In this document: piece after piece, positions 63,043-64,000 of the stretch
How positions within the stretch are numbered: position 1 is the stretch's first letter
Layout of the letters: every line of letters begins with the position of its first letter
Assembly (NCBI RefSeq): GCF_000785435.2
Contig: NZ_JTDB02000006.1
Span: 248,001-312,000 of the forward strand
From: Paraburkholderia sacchari
GTDB taxonomy: Bacteria > Pseudomonadota > Gammaproteobacteria > Burkholderiales > Burkholderiaceae
Direction: 5' to 3'
DNA length: 64,000 nt
Translations under genes and position numbers: made by a program
The notes under the pieces: model-generated
Database searches by the model: none
What the model saw: the letters and a program-made list of their open reading frames with translations, nothing else
What the model was told of the DNA's origin: nothing

Positions 63043-63121
63043 CTGTTTAATGTGGTCAAGAAAGACTGTGCATTATTGCCCGCCAGTCCTGAACGTTGAC
63101 CCAGATTCGAATCTTCTACAT

Positions 63122-63349
63122 CTATGCGCTCGCTACCATCACCCTTCCAAATATTCCTACTTGCAATCTGAGGCCCATTCCCGGCAGCGCGAATGTGAGA
63201 TCGTGGCCAGCATTGAACTGCACTCCGGGCGCAGGCGCGAAGTCGCCCTGCAGGTTGATCGCCACGTCGTTCGCCGCGCTCACCGCGAGGTCGTGTGTCG
63301 CGCCGATCTGGCCATGGGTATTGTCTATCGCGCCCGTGGTCGCGACGGT
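63122..63349 (-). pseudogene. FhaB/CdiA exoprotein remnant, repeat region
   Basis: A 75-residue open frame with stops at both ends, not preceded by a start. It reads DNTHGQIGATHDLAVSAAND, then QGDFAPAPGVQFNAGHDLTF, the texture of FhaB repeat regions. It is a separate fragment from the one at 61659-62185, on the same strand, with an unrelated gene between. Confidence 0.7.
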
Positions 63350-63481
63350 CTATTTATCCCAGTCAAGATCATGCATCGCGCAAGAAACGTGTCGTGCCCA
63401 GACAACGCTCACCTCATTCGCGTTTCAGTCACCTCGCGCACAACGGAACTACTCCACGCGCTAGCGGTCTGGATTCCATGG

Positions 63482-64000
63482 CTACAGCGTAGTGGCATTG
63501 CCATTGCGATCCAGTTCGTAGACCTTATGATCCTGCAAGCGGCGCTTCAGCCATACACCCGCCTTGCCCAGCACGCGCGCTTTCGACCAGATCAGGTCGA
63601 CTCCCACCAGCCAGTCGGTGTGGGGATACGCGGCCAGTTGCAGCTCCACGAACTCCCCTTCATCGAGCTCGCGCAGGATCAACTGGCGCGGCAGTGTCGT
63701 CCAGCCCAGTCCGGCGCGCGTCATTTCCAGCAGCGCAAGATAGCTTTCCGCCTGCCAGCTGCGCGCCGAGTCGAGATATTCCGTGCTGGGCAGCGTATTG
63801 TTGTGCGCGCTGAACACGAGGCGGCGATGCGAGCGCAACTCGGCAAAGCTCACACTCGCCTGGCGCGCCAGCGGATGATCGTGGCGCGCCACGTGGGCCA
63901 GAATCAGCTTGCCCATCTGCGAAAAGCCCAAGTCGCGCGGGTAATCCGGCTGTGCAAACGCCACGCCCAGATCCACCTCGCCCTTCAGCAGCAACTCGCT
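63482..64000 (-). CDS. LysR-family regulator, C-terminal part (truncated by window)
   Basis: The C-terminal 172 residues of a LysR regulator, from within the effector domain to its stop at 63482; the HTH lies beyond the window. Visible marks are LLKGEVDLGVAFAQPDY near the cut end, the GLGWTTLPRQLI segment, and a final HKVYELDRNGNAT. It is transcribed toward the relic region. Target not visible. Confidence 0.85.
   Translation of the reverse strand, partial: SELLLKGEVDLGVAFAQPDYPRDLGFSQMGKLILAHVARHDHPLARQASVSFAELRSHRRLVFSAHNNTLPSTEYLDSARSWQAESYLALLEMTRAGLGWTTLPRQLILRELDEGEFVELQLAAYPHTDWLVGVDLIWSKARVLGKAGVWLKRRLQDHKVYELDRNGNATTL

Overview
The window is high-GC, densely coded DNA from a Burkholderiaceae-type betaproteobacterium, most likely Paraburkholderia, Caballeronia or a close relative. 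The clues are an AcnB-type aconitase, a PHB acetoacetyl-CoA reductase, a squalene-hopene cyclase, several LysR regulators beside small catabolic operons, and the gene set DUF3348-DUF802-OmpA-DUF2894, which I know mainly from Burkholderiales. No rRNA, tRNA, CRISPR array or intact insertion sequence was seen. The last gene (63482-64000) is cut by the window edge.

Layout. 1-8 kb: chromate transporter chrA; acnB with a readable sigma-70 promoter, upstream palindrome and terminator; a small proline-rich protein; shc and a divergent TetR regulator whose start codons both lie in a 13-bp inverted repeat. 7.8-15.1 kb: a seven-gene operon (ABC permease, ATPase, class III aminotransferase, 3-oxoacid CoA-transferase A and B, thiolase, periplasmic binding protein) with a divergent LysR; its logic fits uptake and breakdown of a beta-amino acid. 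15.1-20.9 kb: a LysE-type exporter, then DUF3348, a MotA/TolQ-like channel protein with an approximately 770-residue tail of DUF802 repeats, a MotB/OmpA-like partner, and DUF2894. This looks like an undescribed ion-driven stator built like ZorAB or MotAB. 21.2-31.9 kb: a six-gene, same-strand cluster of circularly permuted ATP-grasp, alpha-E and transglutaminase-like proteins, predicted to make and process a peptide or amide product; one transglutaminase has Ser where the catalytic Cys should be.

31.9-46.2 kb: a tartrate/D-malate module (MFS carrier, TtuC/DmlA dehydrogenase, LysR); DMT exporter and AraC regulator; DUF169 protein with an M20 carbamoylase-like hydrolase; a small secreted His/Pro-rich protein; phaB; an orphan binding protein paired with a PhyH dioxygenase and facing a HutC-like repressor; a protein with three 16-residue repeats; and a NarL-type response regulator.

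46.2-61.3 kb: a hybrid histidine kinase, then a redox and lipid cluster. A catalase-related heme protein runs on the plus strand, converging on a tight minus-strand operon of patatin-like membrane lipase, alpha/beta hydrolase of the epoxide-hydrolase type, two-CxxCH cytochrome c, GMC oxidoreductase, two unknown proteins (one internally duplicated) and a DyP peroxidase. Together these resemble an oxidative pathway for lipid or another hydrophobic substrate. 61.3-63.4 kb: rearranged remnants of a CdiA/FhaB-type exoprotein surround an orphan membrane protein, followed by the truncated LysR gene.

The best candidates for something undescribed are the DUF3348/DUF802/MotB-like cluster and the redox/lipid operon. 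Assignments rest on reading motifs by eye; no database search was run.
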